A stretch of 38,375 bases of DNA from Streptomyces lushanensis (GCF_001700515.1 NZ_MAUD01000156.1:1-38375); one strand, 5' to 3'. Positions 9,187-17,000 are shown, numbered from the stretch's first letter. Made by a program: numbers and translations. The notes: a model not told the origin generated them from the letters alone.

Positions 9187-9588
9187 TCAGACCGCGTCCG
9201 GACCGTGCCCGTGCGCCTCGTCGTACGCCGCCCGTGACTCGGCAACCGTCACCCGGTGGCGCTCGGCCCAGTCCGTCAGCCCCAGCAGCGAGGCGTGCAG
9301 TTCGCGGGCCACCGCCGTCAGTTCGTACTCGACCCTGGGCGGAACCGTCGGAAACACCGTACGGATCAGCAGCCCGTCACGCTCCAGGTTGCGCAGCGTC
9401 AGGGTCAGCATCCGCCGGCTGATGCCCTCGATGGAGCGCTCCAGTTCCGTGAAGCGGATCGGTCCCTGGGCGGCGGCGACGATGATCAGGACGCTCCACT
9501 TCCCGGCGACCCTGTCAAGAACCTCCCGCATCGGGCACGCCTGCGCGTGCATGAGCTGGGTCGTTACACGCGTGTTCCCCTGGGACAT
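9187..9588 (-). CDS. HxlR-family winged-helix transcriptional regulator
   Basis: A 133-aa regulator. The N-terminal Cys in ACPMREVLDRVAGKWSVLIIVAAAQGPIRFTELERSIEGISRRMLTLTLRNLERDGLLIRTVFPTVPPRVEYELT is the HxlR hallmark arrangement (CPxxxxLDxxxGKWxxLI, FxELxRxIxGIS.RMLTxTLRxLExDGLxxR, PxVEYxLT). ATG 9588 is preceded by a strong AAGGAGG at good spacing. It is divergent from the DHA2-type exporter gene across an 83-bp gap, the common layout in which an HxlR protein controls the neighbouring efflux gene, sometimes sensing quinones or aldehydes through its cysteine. The ligand is unknown. Confidence 0.92.
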   Translation of the reverse strand: MSQGNTRVTTQLMHAQACPMREVLDRVAGKWSVLIIVAAAQGPIRFTELERSIEGISRRMLTLTLRNLERDGLLIRTVFPTVPPRVEYELTAVARELHASLLGLTDWAERHRVTVAESRAAYDEAHGHGPDAV

Positions 9589-9671
9589 CCGAGTGCCTCC
9601 TTACCGGCGGACTGTACGGCCGCCCACGATGAGCCCGTTACATATCGTGCACCTTTGGAGGTCCGAAGCCC

Positions 9672-11216
9672 ATGGCCAGGGTCGTACCACCCGCTCGCCA
9701 CTCCCGCTGGACAGCGCTGACCGTGCTGTGCGCGGGAACCCTGATGACCGTTCTCGACGGCAGTGTCGTCACCGTGGCGATGCCCGCGATCCAGTCCGAC
9801 CTCGGCTTCTCGCCGGCCGGTCTCGCCTGGGTCGTCAACGCCTATCTCATCGCCTTCGCCGGACTCCTGCTGCTGGCGGGACGGCTCGGTGATCTCATCG
9901 GCAGACGGCGGACGTTCGTCTCAGGACTCGCCGTGTTCACCGCCGCCTCACTGCTCTGCGGACTCGCCACCGGCCCCGGGACCCTGATCGCCGCGCGCTT
10001 TCTCCAGGGCGTCGGAGGAGCGATGACCTCGGCGGTCGTCCTGGGGATGCTGGTGGCACTCTTCGAGGAGGGCCGTGACCGGGCCAGGGCCATCGCCGTG
10101 TTCAGCGCGGTCGGTGCCGCGGGCGGCGCGCTCGGCACCTTTCTCGGCGGCGCCCTCACCTCGGCACTCGGCTGGCACTCGATCTTCCTGATCAATCTGC
10201 CGATCGGCGTGGCCGCGCTGGTCGCTGCCGTGCGCGTACTGGAGAACGACCGCGGGCAGGGCCTCGGCAAGGGCGCCGACTACCCGGGCGCGGTGCTGGT
10301 CACGGCGGCGCTGATGCTCGGTGTCCACACCATCGTCAAGGCCGCCGACCACGGCTGGACGTCCATCCGTACGCTCGGGTTCGGCGGACTCTCCGTACTG
10401 CTGCTCGCGGGCTTCGCCGTCCGGCAGGCGCACACGGCCGATCCCCTGCTGCGTCCACGGCTGCTGCGCTCACGGACCCTGGTCGGCGCGAATCTCGTCC
10501 AGCTTCTGATGGTCGCCGGGATGTTCACCTTCCAGTACCTCGGCGCGCTCTACATCCAGCGGGTGCTGGGCTACGACGCGCTGCTGACGGGCATCGCGTT
10601 CCTGCCCGCCCCGGTCGTCATCGGGGTGCTGATGCTCGGCCTCTCGGCACGGGTGACCGTGCGGTTCGGGCCGCGGCGCGTGCTGTGCGCGGGGCTCGTG
10701 CTGATCGTCGCCGGGCTGGCGCTGTTCGGGCGGGCGCCCGCGGACGGTACGTACGCCGTCGACGTGCTGCCCGTGATGCTGCTGCTCGGCGTCGGCTTCG
10801 GTCTCGCCATGCCGGCGCTCACGGGCCTGGCGATGGCGGACGTACGGCCGCAGGACGGCGGTCTCGCGTCGGGGCTGTTCAACACCGGCCAGGTGGTGGG
10901 CGGTGCGCTCGGTCTCGCCGTCGCCACGACGCTCGCCTCCGGCCGGACGAGCGAGCTGCTCAAAGCGGGTGACGACGCGGTCCCGGCACTGAGCGACGGC
11001 TACCGGCTCGCGTTCCGTACGGCGGCGGGCGTGGCCGTGGCGGCGCTCGCGGTGGCGGCGGTCCTCCTCCGTACGGAGAAGCCACGCGGGGACAGCCCGC
11101 GTGAGGAGGAGCGGCGCGAGGAGGAGCCGCGTGAGGAGAAGGCGCGTGAGGAGAAGGCGCGAACCCCCGCTCCGCAGGCCACGGTTCACCCGCCGTCCAT
11201 CACCCATACGGGATGA
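9672..11216 (+). CDS. MFS drug exporter, DHA2 (EmrB/QacA) family
   Basis: A membrane transporter of 514 aa with about 14 hydrophobic segments. Family motifs are visible: LDGSVVTVAMPAIQSDLGFSP in the first helix (motif D1), GRLGDLIGRRRTFVSGL (motif A) between helices 2 and 3, and FLQGVGGAMTSAVVLGML then GAAGGALGTFLGGALTSALGWHSIFLINLPIG (motif C region) further on. GGAGG stands 11 bp before the ATG. The C-terminal tail after the last helix is a charged low-complexity run of Arg-Glu-Glu units (REEERREEEPREEKAREEKAR), likely cytoplasmic and unusual. It is divergent from, and probably controlled by, the adjacent HxlR regulator. Substrate not predictable. Confidence 0.93.
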   Translation: MARVVPPARHSRWTALTVLCAGTLMTVLDGSVVTVAMPAIQSDLGFSPAGLAWVVNAYLIAFAGLLLLAGRLGDLIGRRRTFVSGLAVFTAASLLCGLATGPGTLIAARFLQGVGGAMTSAVVLGMLVALFEEGRDRARAIAVFSAVGAAGGALGTFLGGALTSALGWHSIFLINLPIGVAALVAAVRVLENDRGQGLGKGADYPGAVLVTAALMLGVHTIVKAADHGWTSIRTLGFGGLSVLLLAGFAVRQAHTADPLLRPRLLRSRTLVGANLVQLLMVAGMFTFQYLGALYIQRVLGYDALLTGIAFLPAPVVIGVLMLGLSARVTVRFGPRRVLCAGLVLIVAGLALFGRAPADGTYAVDVLPVMLLLGVGFGLAMPALTGLAMADVRPQDGGLASGLFNTGQVVGGALGLAVATTLASGRTSELLKAGDDAVPALSDGYRLAFRTAAGVAVAALAVAAVLLRTEKPRGDSPREEERREEEPREEKAREEKARTPAPQATVHPPSITHTG

Positions 11217-11338
11217 TCCCGGACCACTCACGTAATCTCATGATCCGGCCGGTACACGCTCGGTGTCCGGTACGCGTACGCACCCGGGACCCGGTGCGCA
11301 CGCGGGATCCGGCGCACACCAGGGGGAAGGGCCCGTAC

Positions 11339-12244
11339 GTGATCCACGCGCTCCGCCGACTGCTGCCCTTCCTGTTGGCGCCGCTGCTCGCGCTGTGCGC
11401 CGCGTGCGCCTCCGCCCCCGCGAGCCCCACCGGCCCCGGTGGATCCGGATCCGGCGGGGCGAGCGGCTCGGGTGGACCCGGTGGAACCGGCAGCCCCGGT
11501 GGATCCGCCTCCTCCGCCACACCGGCCGGGCTGGACGATCCGGCGAAGAAGGACCTCGCGATGCGGCTCGTCTCCAGCGCGGAGAACTCCTCGCTGGACT
11601 GGAAGGCCCAGTACGGCTACATCGAGGACATCGGCGACGGCCGCGGCTACACCGCCGGCATCGTCGGATTCTGCTCCGGCTGCGGCGATCTCCTCCTCGT
11701 TGTCCAGCGGTACACCGACGCGCGTCCCGGCAACGCCCTGGAGCGTTTCCTCCCCGCGCTGCGCGCGGTCCGGGGCGGCGCGTCCCACGAGGGACTCGGC
11801 CGCGCCTTCACCGACGCCTGGCGGAAGGCGGCCGGGGATCCCGCTCTGCGCGGAGCCCAGGACGCGGAGCGCGACCGGGTCTACTTCGACCCGGCCGTCA
11901 CCCGGGCGAAGGCCGACGGCCTCGGCACGCTCGGTCAGTTCATCTACTTCGACGCCTATGTGATGCACGGCTACGGCGACGGCAGGGGCGAGGCCGGCTT
12001 CCGTACGATCCGCGAACAGGCCCTGCGCGAGGCCGCGCCGCCCGCGCGCGGCGGCGACGAGAGGGAGTATCTCGACGCGTTCCTGGACGCGCGGGTCGCC
12101 GCCATGCGCGACGAGCCGTCCCACACGGACATCGGCCGCGTCGAGACGGCCCAGCGGATCTTCCTCGACCGGGGCAATCTGGATCTGGATCCGCCGCTCG
12201 ACTGGACGGTGTACGGCGACCGCTACCGCATCGCCGCGAAGTAG
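11339..12244 (+). CDS. GH46 chitosanase, cell-surface or secreted form with Gly/Ser linker
   Basis: Endo-chitosanase that hydrolyses beta-1,4 bonds of chitosan. The start chosen is GTG 11339, preceded by AGGGGGAAGG, giving 301 aa; the open frame extends upstream without a signal-like sequence. The N-terminus is a hydrophobic leader ending LCAACASAP, either a signal-peptidase site or an atypical lipobox, followed by a linker of about 30 Gly/Ser residues. The catalytic core matches Streptomyces N174 CsnA: SSAENSSLDWKAQY with the acid Glu82, then EDIGDGRGYTAG with Asp100, 18 residues apart as in N174 (Glu22/Asp40). It differs from its neighbour in GCGD for GTGD and extra Gly/Arg substitutions. 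No CsnR-like palindrome precedes it. Confidence 0.93.
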   Translation: MIHALRRLLPFLLAPLLALCAACASAPASPTGPGGSGSGGASGSGGPGGTGSPGGSASSATPAGLDDPAKKDLAMRLVSSAENSSLDWKAQYGYIEDIGDGRGYTAGIVGFCSGCGDLLLVVQRYTDARPGNALERFLPALRAVRGGASHEGLGRAFTDAWRKAAGDPALRGAQDAERDRVYFDPAVTRAKADGLGTLGQFIYFDAYVMHGYGDGRGEAGFRTIREQALREAAPPARGGDEREYLDAFLDARVAAMRDEPSHTDIGRVETAQRIFLDRGNLDLDPPLDWTVYGDRYRIAAK

Positions 12245-12258
12245 CGACCGGCCCGCCG

Positions 12259-12287
12259 CGCGCCGCCGCGCCTCCCGCGGCGGCGCG
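12259..12287 (+). terminator. Hairpin after first chitosanase gene
   Basis: Perfect 12-bp inverted repeat (CGCGCCGCCGCG / CGCGGCGGCGCG) with a 5-nt loop, 15 bp after the stop codon. No U-tract. Immediately downstream, 12289-12322 holds two direct copies of TCGGGCATCCGCGCG. Confidence 0.6.
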
Positions 12288-12394
12288 GTCGGGCATCCGC
12301 GCGATCGGGCATCCGCGCGGTCGAATTGCCGCCAACTGTCGGCTGCTCACTCCTTCTTCACATCCGAACGGGTATACGCCACCCCCCGCCTTTG

Positions 12395-12411
12395 GTAGGA
12401 AAGCTTCCTAA
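12395..12411 (+). promoter_or_regulatory. CsnR-box-like operator upstream of second chitosanase
   Basis: GTAGGAAAGCTTCCTAA contains a perfect odd palindrome TAGGAA-AGC-TTCCTA (12396-12410). From memory, chitosanase genes of Streptomyces are repressed by the ROK-family regulator CsnR at a palindrome of the form TTAGGAAAGNTTCCTAA; this site matches all but one position. It lies about 40-57 bp before the second chitosanase start. No csnR gene is visible in the window. Confidence 0.7.
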
Positions 12412-12451
12412 CAGATAAGCGCAACCAGGAACTCTCCCCATGGAGGTCAGG

Positions 12452-13297
12452 GTGCCCACCCCCCACGTACGCACTGTTCTGCTCGCACTGACACTGATCG
12501 CCGTTCCTCTCACGGCCACCACCACCGCGAACGCGGCACCGGAGCCCGCCACCGGCCGCGCCGCCCTCGCGCCCTCCGCCGCCGCGGCGACGGGACTCGA
12601 CGACCCGGCGAAGAAGGAGATCGCCATGCAGCTCGTCTCCAGCGCGGAGAACTCCTCGCTGGACTGGAAGGCCCAGTACAGCTACATCGAGGACATCGGC
12701 GACGGCCGCGGCTACACCGCCGGCATCATCGGATTCTGCTCCGGTACGGGCGACATGCTGGACCTGGTCGAGCTGTACACCAGCCGCAAGCCGGGCAATC
12801 CGCTCGCCTCGTATCTGCCCGCCCTGCGGAAGGTCGACGGCACGGACTCGCACCAGGGCCTCGACCCGGGCTTCACCTCGGCCTGGAAGCAGGCGGCCAA
12901 GGACTCCGCGTTCAAGACCGCGCAGAACGACGAACGCGACCGGGTCTACTTCAACCCGGCCGTGAGCCGCGCCAAGCAGGACAAGCTCGGCACCCTCGGA
13001 CAGTTCGCGTACTACGACGCCATCGTGATGCACGGTGACGGCGGCGACAGCACCAGCTTCAGCAGTATCCGCAAGCGCGCGCTGGCCAAGGCGAAGACGC
13101 CGGCCCAGGGCGGCGACGAGAAGCAGTATCTGCACGCCTTCCTCGACGCCCGGGTATGGGCGATGAAGCAGGAGGAGGCGCACGAGGACACCAGCCGGGT
13201 GGACACCGCGCAGCGGGTGTTCCTCAACAAGGGCAATCTGAACCTGGACCCGCCGCTGGACTGGAAGGTCTACGGCGACAGCTTCCACATCGGCTGA
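12452..13297 (+). CDS. csnA: Secreted GH46 chitosanase (CsnA-like)
   Basis: Secreted endo-chitosanase of 281 aa. GTG 12452 is preceded by GGAGG at 5-nt spacing, so I prefer it to ATG 12440. A Sec-type leader (VRTVLLALTLIAVPLTATTTANA) ends at a plausible ANA-A cleavage site. The mature core follows N174 CsnA almost residue for residue: DDPAKKEIAMQLVSSAENSSLDWKAQY (Glu66, proton donor), EDIGDGRGYTAGIIGFCSGTGDM (Asp84, nucleophile activation), LGQFAYYDAIVMHG, and ending DPPLDWKVYGDSFHIG. It lies just downstream of a paralogue sharing roughly two thirds of the core residues, a likely old tandem duplication. A CsnR-like box sits in its promoter region. Confidence 0.95.
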   Translation: MPTPHVRTVLLALTLIAVPLTATTTANAAPEPATGRAALAPSAAAATGLDDPAKKEIAMQLVSSAENSSLDWKAQYSYIEDIGDGRGYTAGIIGFCSGTGDMLDLVELYTSRKPGNPLASYLPALRKVDGTDSHQGLDPGFTSAWKQAAKDSAFKTAQNDERDRVYFNPAVSRAKQDKLGTLGQFAYYDAIVMHGDGGDSTSFSSIRKRALAKAKTPAQGGDEKQYLHAFLDARVWAMKQEEAHEDTSRVDTAQRVFLNKGNLNLDPPLDWKVYGDSFHIG

Positions 13298-13349
13298 ACG
13301 GGACCAGCTGAACGCGCCGGTCCGTGAGGTGTGATCGGCGGTGGGACGA

Positions 13350-13383
13350 CGGGTACGGCGCCTGCTTCACGGCGCCGTACCCG
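13350..13383. terminator. Bidirectional hairpin between csnA-like gene and 8-oxoguanine deaminase gene
   Basis: Perfect 13-bp inverted repeat CGGGTACGGCGCC / GGCGCCGTACCCG with an 8-nt loop, between convergent genes. It may end transcription from both sides. Confidence 0.65.
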
Positions 13384-13496
13384 TACCCGTTCCGTACGCG
13401 TTCCGTACGCGTTCCCGTTCCGTTCCCGGACTCGGACCCGTACGCGTTGCCGTTCCCGTACAGGTACGCGTATTCGGACCCGTTCCCGCACCCGCC
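13377..13496. repeat. Low-complexity hexamer-like repeat (CCGTAC / CGTTCC / GTACGC units)
   Basis: About 120 bp made of interleaved short units such as CCGTACCCGT, TCCGTACGCGT and CCGTTCCCG, many containing GTAC. No gene is visible here; the tract fills the convergent gap between the second chitosanase gene and the deaminase gene. Confidence 0.65.
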
Positions 13497-13523
13497 TCCT
13501 CGTGCCGCGCGGCGGCCGGACGG

Positions 13524-14912
13524 TCAGCCCTTCGCCGGTCGGCCCTCCGCCGCGATCCGCGCCAGGCGCCGCGCCTCGCCCCGTGTCTCGCGGGCGACGG
13601 CGTCCTCGTCCACCCTGGTCAGACGGTTGTCCTCGACCACGGACACTCCGTTGACCAGCGAGAGCGTGACGGGCGCGGCGGCGCCGAGGACCAGTGCGGC
13701 GACCGGGTCCGCGATCGAGGCGTGGGCGAGCGTGTCCAGCTTCCAGAGCACCAGATCGGCGAGCTTGCCCGCCTCGACCGACCCGATCTGATCGGCCCGG
13801 CCGAGGACCTGGGCGCCGCCGTACGTACCGAGCCGCAGCGCCTGACGCGCGTTCAGGGCGCTCTCGCCGCGCTCACCGAGACGGTTGATCAGCAGCGCGT
13901 TGCGCAACTCGGTGTGCAGTTCGCCCGACTCGTTCGAGGCGGTGCCGTCGACACCGAGACCGACCGGGACACCCGCCGCGAGCATGTCCGGGACCCTGGC
14001 GATTCCGGCGGCGAGCCGGGCGTTGGAGGACGGGCAGTGCGCGACGCCCGTACCCGTACGCGCGAACGCGGCGATGTCGGAGTCGTTCATATGGACGCAA
14101 TGGGCCATCCATACGTCGGAGCCGAGCCAGCCGGTCGACTCGAAGTAGTCCGTCGGGCCCAGACCGAACAGTTCCTTGCAGAACTGCTCCTCCTCCACGG
14201 TCTCACTCCCGTGCGTGTGCAGTCTCACGCCCTTGCGGCGGGCCAGCTCCGCGCTCCGCCGGAGCAGCTCGGTGGAGACCGAGAACGGCGAGCAGGGGGC
14301 GACGGCGATCTGCGTCATCGCGTCGAACGCGGTGTCGTGGTGGCGGTCGATGGTCTCCTCGGTGGCGGCGAGCGCGCCGTCGAGGGATTCGACGGCGAAG
14401 TCCGGGGGCAGTCCGCCGTCCGAGGTCCCGCGGTCCATGGAGCCACGCGCGAGGGTGAACCGTACGCCCGTCTCCGCGGCGGCCCCGATGATCGCGCCCG
14501 ACAGATCGCCCGTGCCGCGCGGATAGACGTAGTGGTGGTCCATGGCCGTGGTGACACCGCCACGGGCCATCATCGCGAGGGAGCCGCGCGCCGCCGCCCT
14601 TACCATCGGCTCGTCCATCCGCGCCCAGACCGGATAGAGCGCCACCAGCCAGTCGAAGAGATTGTGGTCGGTGGCGAGCCCCCGGGTGATCCACTGGTAG
14701 AAGTGGTGGTGCGCATTGACCAGGCCCGGGGTGAGGAGATGGCCGGTGCCGTCGACACGGCGGACCACCCGCTCCACGGCCGGGGCCGGGCCGGGGCCGA
14801 CCGACTCGATCCGGTTGCCCGCGACGACGACATGTCCCGAGGCGTACTCGGTGTCACGCGCGTCCACGGTCGCGATGGCGCAGTTCTCGATGACGATGCG
14901 CGAAGCCGCCAT
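13524..14912 (-). CDS. 8-oxoguanine deaminase (amidohydrolase family)
   Basis: Zinc amidohydrolase of 462 aa, probably converting 8-oxoguanine to urate and ammonia. ATG 14912 has a good AGGGAGAGG before it; the open frame extends upstream without family similarity. Metal-binding and catalytic blocks are in order: TPGLVNAHHHFYQWITRGLA (HxH type), ARGGVTTAMDHHYVYP, RLHTHGSE, WMAHCVHMNDSDIAAFARTGTGVAHCPSSNARLAAG, and GVPVGLGVDGTASNESGELHTELR. The HHHFYQWITR and DGTASNESG segments point to the 8-oxoguanine deaminase / hydroxychloroatrazine hydrolase branch. It lies 77 bp downstream of uricase on the same strand, so its product would be the uricase substrate. Substrate specificity is inferred. Confidence 0.88.
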   Translation of the reverse strand: MAASRIVIENCAIATVDARDTEYASGHVVVAGNRIESVGPGPAPAVERVVRRVDGTGHLLTPGLVNAHHHFYQWITRGLATDHNLFDWLVALYPVWARMDEPMVRAAARGSLAMMARGGVTTAMDHHYVYPRGTGDLSGAIIGAAAETGVRFTLARGSMDRGTSDGGLPPDFAVESLDGALAATEETIDRHHDTAFDAMTQIAVAPCSPFSVSTELLRRSAELARRKGVRLHTHGSETVEEEQFCKELFGLGPTDYFESTGWLGSDVWMAHCVHMNDSDIAAFARTGTGVAHCPSSNARLAAGIARVPDMLAAGVPVGLGVDGTASNESGELHTELRNALLINRLGERGESALNARQALRLGTYGGAQVLGRADQIGSVEAGKLADLVLWKLDTLAHASIADPVAALVLGAAAPVTLSLVNGVSVVEDNRLTRVDEDAVARETRGEARRLARIAAEGRPAKG

Positions 14913-14989
14913 GGCGGTTCCTCTCCCTGCCTTTCCTGTCTTCGGGCGTCGGCCCGGATCGTCCACCGGATTCGGCGGGCTCGTGGGAC

Positions 14990-15928
14990 TCATCGCAGAC
15001 GTGTGAGGTCGACCGGGATGCGCGGCTCGGCCCCGTCGCGCAGGACGGTGGCCTCGATCAGTCCGTAGGGACGGTCGGCCGCGAAGTAGACCTCGTGGTC
15101 GTTCTTCAGCCCGAAGGGCTCCAGATCGACCAGGAAGTGGTGCTTGTTCGGCAGGGAGAAACGGATCTCCTCGATCTCGCCGCGGTTCTCGATGACGCTC
15201 GTACCCATCTGGTACAGGGTCTGCTGGAGCGAGAGCGAGTAGGTCTCGGCGAAGGTCCGGAGGATGTGCCGCCTCGTCTGCGCGTAGGACTCGTCCCAGT
15301 CCGGGACCGGTATGTCCTCCCCCGGCTCGTCGCCCGACCAGCGGTAGCGCCATCGCGCGGAGACGTCGGTCGCGAGAACGCGGTCGTACGCCTCCCGGAG
15401 CGTGGTGTACCTGTCCTTGGTGTAGCCCCAGAACTCGGAGTTGGTCGAGTTCAGCACCGTCAGGTCCGTCAGCCCCGAGACGACCTCCCAGCTCTCGCCG
15501 TCGAAGGTGATCTGGGCGAGACGGGTCTCCTGGCCCGAACGGACGAAGGAGTGCCTGGGCCGCTCGGCCGTACCGGACCAGCTCTCGCCGTCGCAGGTGT
15601 CGATGCGCTCCCAGGCGTACTCCTCGATCCGGACACGCGCCCGGTGGATCGGCTCCTGGCTGGTCACGAAGTGCCGCGCGAGATGGATGCCGAACTGCTC
15701 GGCCGACTCGATGCCGTGCTCCTTGGCGAACGCGTACACCGTGTTCTTGGTGGTGTCGGTCGGAAGGACATGGGTGTTGGAACCGGAGTGGTGGACGTCC
15801 GCCATGTCGCCGGAGAGGGCGACGGAGACATTCAGGTCCTTGATGTGATGGGTACGGCCGTCCCGGGTGATGCGGACGACGCGGCTCTCCGCCTTGCCGT
15901 ACTGGTTCTGGCCGAGAATCGTGGACAT
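14990..15928 (-). CDS. Urate oxidase (uricase)
   Basis: Cofactor-free uricase of 312 aa that oxidises urate to 5-hydroxyisourate, releasing hydrogen peroxide. The T-fold tandem is evident: GQNQYGKAESRVVRI with the catalytic Lys in QYGKA, LPTDTTKNTVYAFAKEHGI with the Thr-Asp-Thr-Thr-Lys catalytic dyad region, and in the second half LYQMGTSVIENRGEIEEIRFSLPNKHHFLVDLEPFG with the NKHH active-site His. Length is normal. It starts 8 bp after the UraD-UraH stop codon and is followed by the 8-oxoguanine deaminase gene, forming a three-gene operon. No other reading of this protein is plausible. Confidence 0.97.
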   Translation of the reverse strand: MSTILGQNQYGKAESRVVRITRDGRTHHIKDLNVSVALSGDMADVHHSGSNTHVLPTDTTKNTVYAFAKEHGIESAEQFGIHLARHFVTSQEPIHRARVRIEEYAWERIDTCDGESWSGTAERPRHSFVRSGQETRLAQITFDGESWEVVSGLTDLTVLNSTNSEFWGYTKDRYTTLREAYDRVLATDVSARWRYRWSGDEPGEDIPVPDWDESYAQTRRHILRTFAETYSLSLQQTLYQMGTSVIENRGEIEEIRFSLPNKHHFLVDLEPFGLKNDHEVYFAADRPYGLIEATVLRDGAEPRIPVDLTRLR

Positions 15929-15936
15929 GGCTCTCG

Positions 15937-16908
15937 CTAGCTCCCTCGGTATACGGAGTAGCCGAACGGGCTGAGCAGCAGCGGTACGTGGTAGTGCTCG
16001 CCGGGAGTGACGGTGAAGGTGATCGTCACCTCCGGAAAGAACGAGGGGCCGCCGTCCCGTGCGCGGGGCGCGTCCTGCTGTGCCTCGGCCCGGTCCGCGG
16101 CTCGGTCTCCGGCTGGGTCACCGGTCCGGTCCCCGGATCGGTCCGTGCTGACGAAATACGCCTCGGTCCCGAAGCCGAGACGTACCTGTGCCGTCTCCGC
16201 CGGCAGCGCCGGCAGGTCCTTGCAGCGCCCGTCCGCGTCGGTGCGCGAGCCGCCGAGCGCCATCCAGGCGGCGCCGGAACCACTGCGGGCCGCGAGCGAG
16301 ACGGCGACGTCCGCGGCGGGGCGTCCGGTGCTGGTGTCCAGGATATGGGTGGACACGGAAGCGGTGGTCGCGGTGCTCATGAGTCCTTGTCCTCCGCGGT
16401 TCTCGTCCTCCGCCAGGAGGCGGGTCAGCCGGATACGGTTGATCTTCCCCAGTTCGGTGCGCGCGATCGCACGCTCCCGCTCGGGCGTGTGCGTCAGCCG
16501 CTCCTTCAGCGCATCACGCATCCGCTCACCGGTCGCGCCGGTCGCCTGGATCAGGAAGACGTGTCCGAACCGGTCCTCGTACGCCAGGTTCAGTTCGCGC
16601 ATCTCGGCCCTGAGCTCCTCGGAGGCACCGGCCATCCCTCGCTGCTCCCGGGAGGAGGCGGGATCTCCGGGCTTCGGCCGGCCGATCGGCGGATGCCCTG
16701 CCATCGCCTCGGCCAGCTCCGCGTCGGTCAGCTCGTCCGTGGCGGTGTCACCGGCGGCCAGAAGGGCCTCGGCGGTGGCGTACGGGCGCCGGGCGAGCAG
16801 CTTCCTCCCCCACGCCGGAGTGGCGCACACCTCGTGCAGCTCGGCCAGGAGCGCACGGTCGGAAGAGGTGTTGAACCGGGCCAGGCCCGGTGTGGCTGTC
16901 GACGTCAC
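15937..16908 (-). CDS. Fused OHCU decarboxylase / 5-hydroxyisourate hydrolase (UraD-UraH)
   Basis: One continuous frame of about 323 aa encodes both enzymes that turn 5-hydroxyisourate into S-allantoin. GTG 16908 has GGAGG 5 nt upstream. Residues about 8-170 are OHCU decarboxylase (RFN...LLAELHEVCATPAWGRKLL, AGHPPIGRP with the catalytic His, SREQRGM, LNLAYEDRFGHVFLIQATG, ELGKINRIRLTRLL). HIU hydrolase follows from the Met encoded at 16380 (STHILDTSTGRPA, TDADGRCKDLP, HYHVPLLLSPFGYSVYRGS). No stop separates them, but GGAGGA lies 9 nt before ATG 16380, so a free HIU hydrolase may also be made. A repetitive insert of about 35 residues (DRSGDRTGDPAGDRAADRAE) splits the hydrolase before FFPEVTITFTV. 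Confidence 0.88.
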   Translation of the reverse strand: MTSTATPGLARFNTSSDRALLAELHEVCATPAWGRKLLARRPYATAEALLAAGDTATDELTDAELAEAMAGHPPIGRPKPGDPASSREQRGMAGASEELRAEMRELNLAYEDRFGHVFLIQATGATGERMRDALKERLTHTPERERAIARTELGKINRIRLTRLLAEDENRGGQGLMSTATTASVSTHILDTSTGRPAADVAVSLAARSGSGAAWMALGGSRTDADGRCKDLPALPAETAQVRLGFGTEAYFVSTDRSGDRTGDPAGDRAADRAEAQQDAPRARDGGPSFFPEVTITFTVTPGEHYHVPLLLSPFGYSVYRGS

Positions 16909-16967
16909 GGGAGCCTCCGTGGCTGTGCTGGACGGCTTCGCACAGCTAACGCCCTCGGCGCCCACAA

Positions 16968-17000
16968 CGTCAACACTTTGTTGAAATTCCGTATACGGAG
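16968..17000 (-). promoter_or_regulatory. Operator/promoter region of the uraD-uraH / uricase operon
   Basis: Two inverted repeats lie 60-92 bp before the uraD start: TCAACA-CTT-TGTTGA (16970-16984) and a perfect 12-bp palindrome TCCGTATACGGA (16988-16999). The second resembles the TTCCG-N5-CGGAA elements before hyi and gcl but with one base less in the spacer. On the minus strand a -35-like TTGACG (16968-16973) follows the palindromes, with a weak TAG-containing -10 about 19 bp further on. The regulator is not known; an IclR-type (AllR-like) or GntR-type protein is guessed from site shape. Confidence 0.45.

Noticed and set aside
13377-13496. CRISPR-like array
   Set aside because: Units are 6-11 bp and contiguous with no unique spacers; it is a simple low-complexity repeat.
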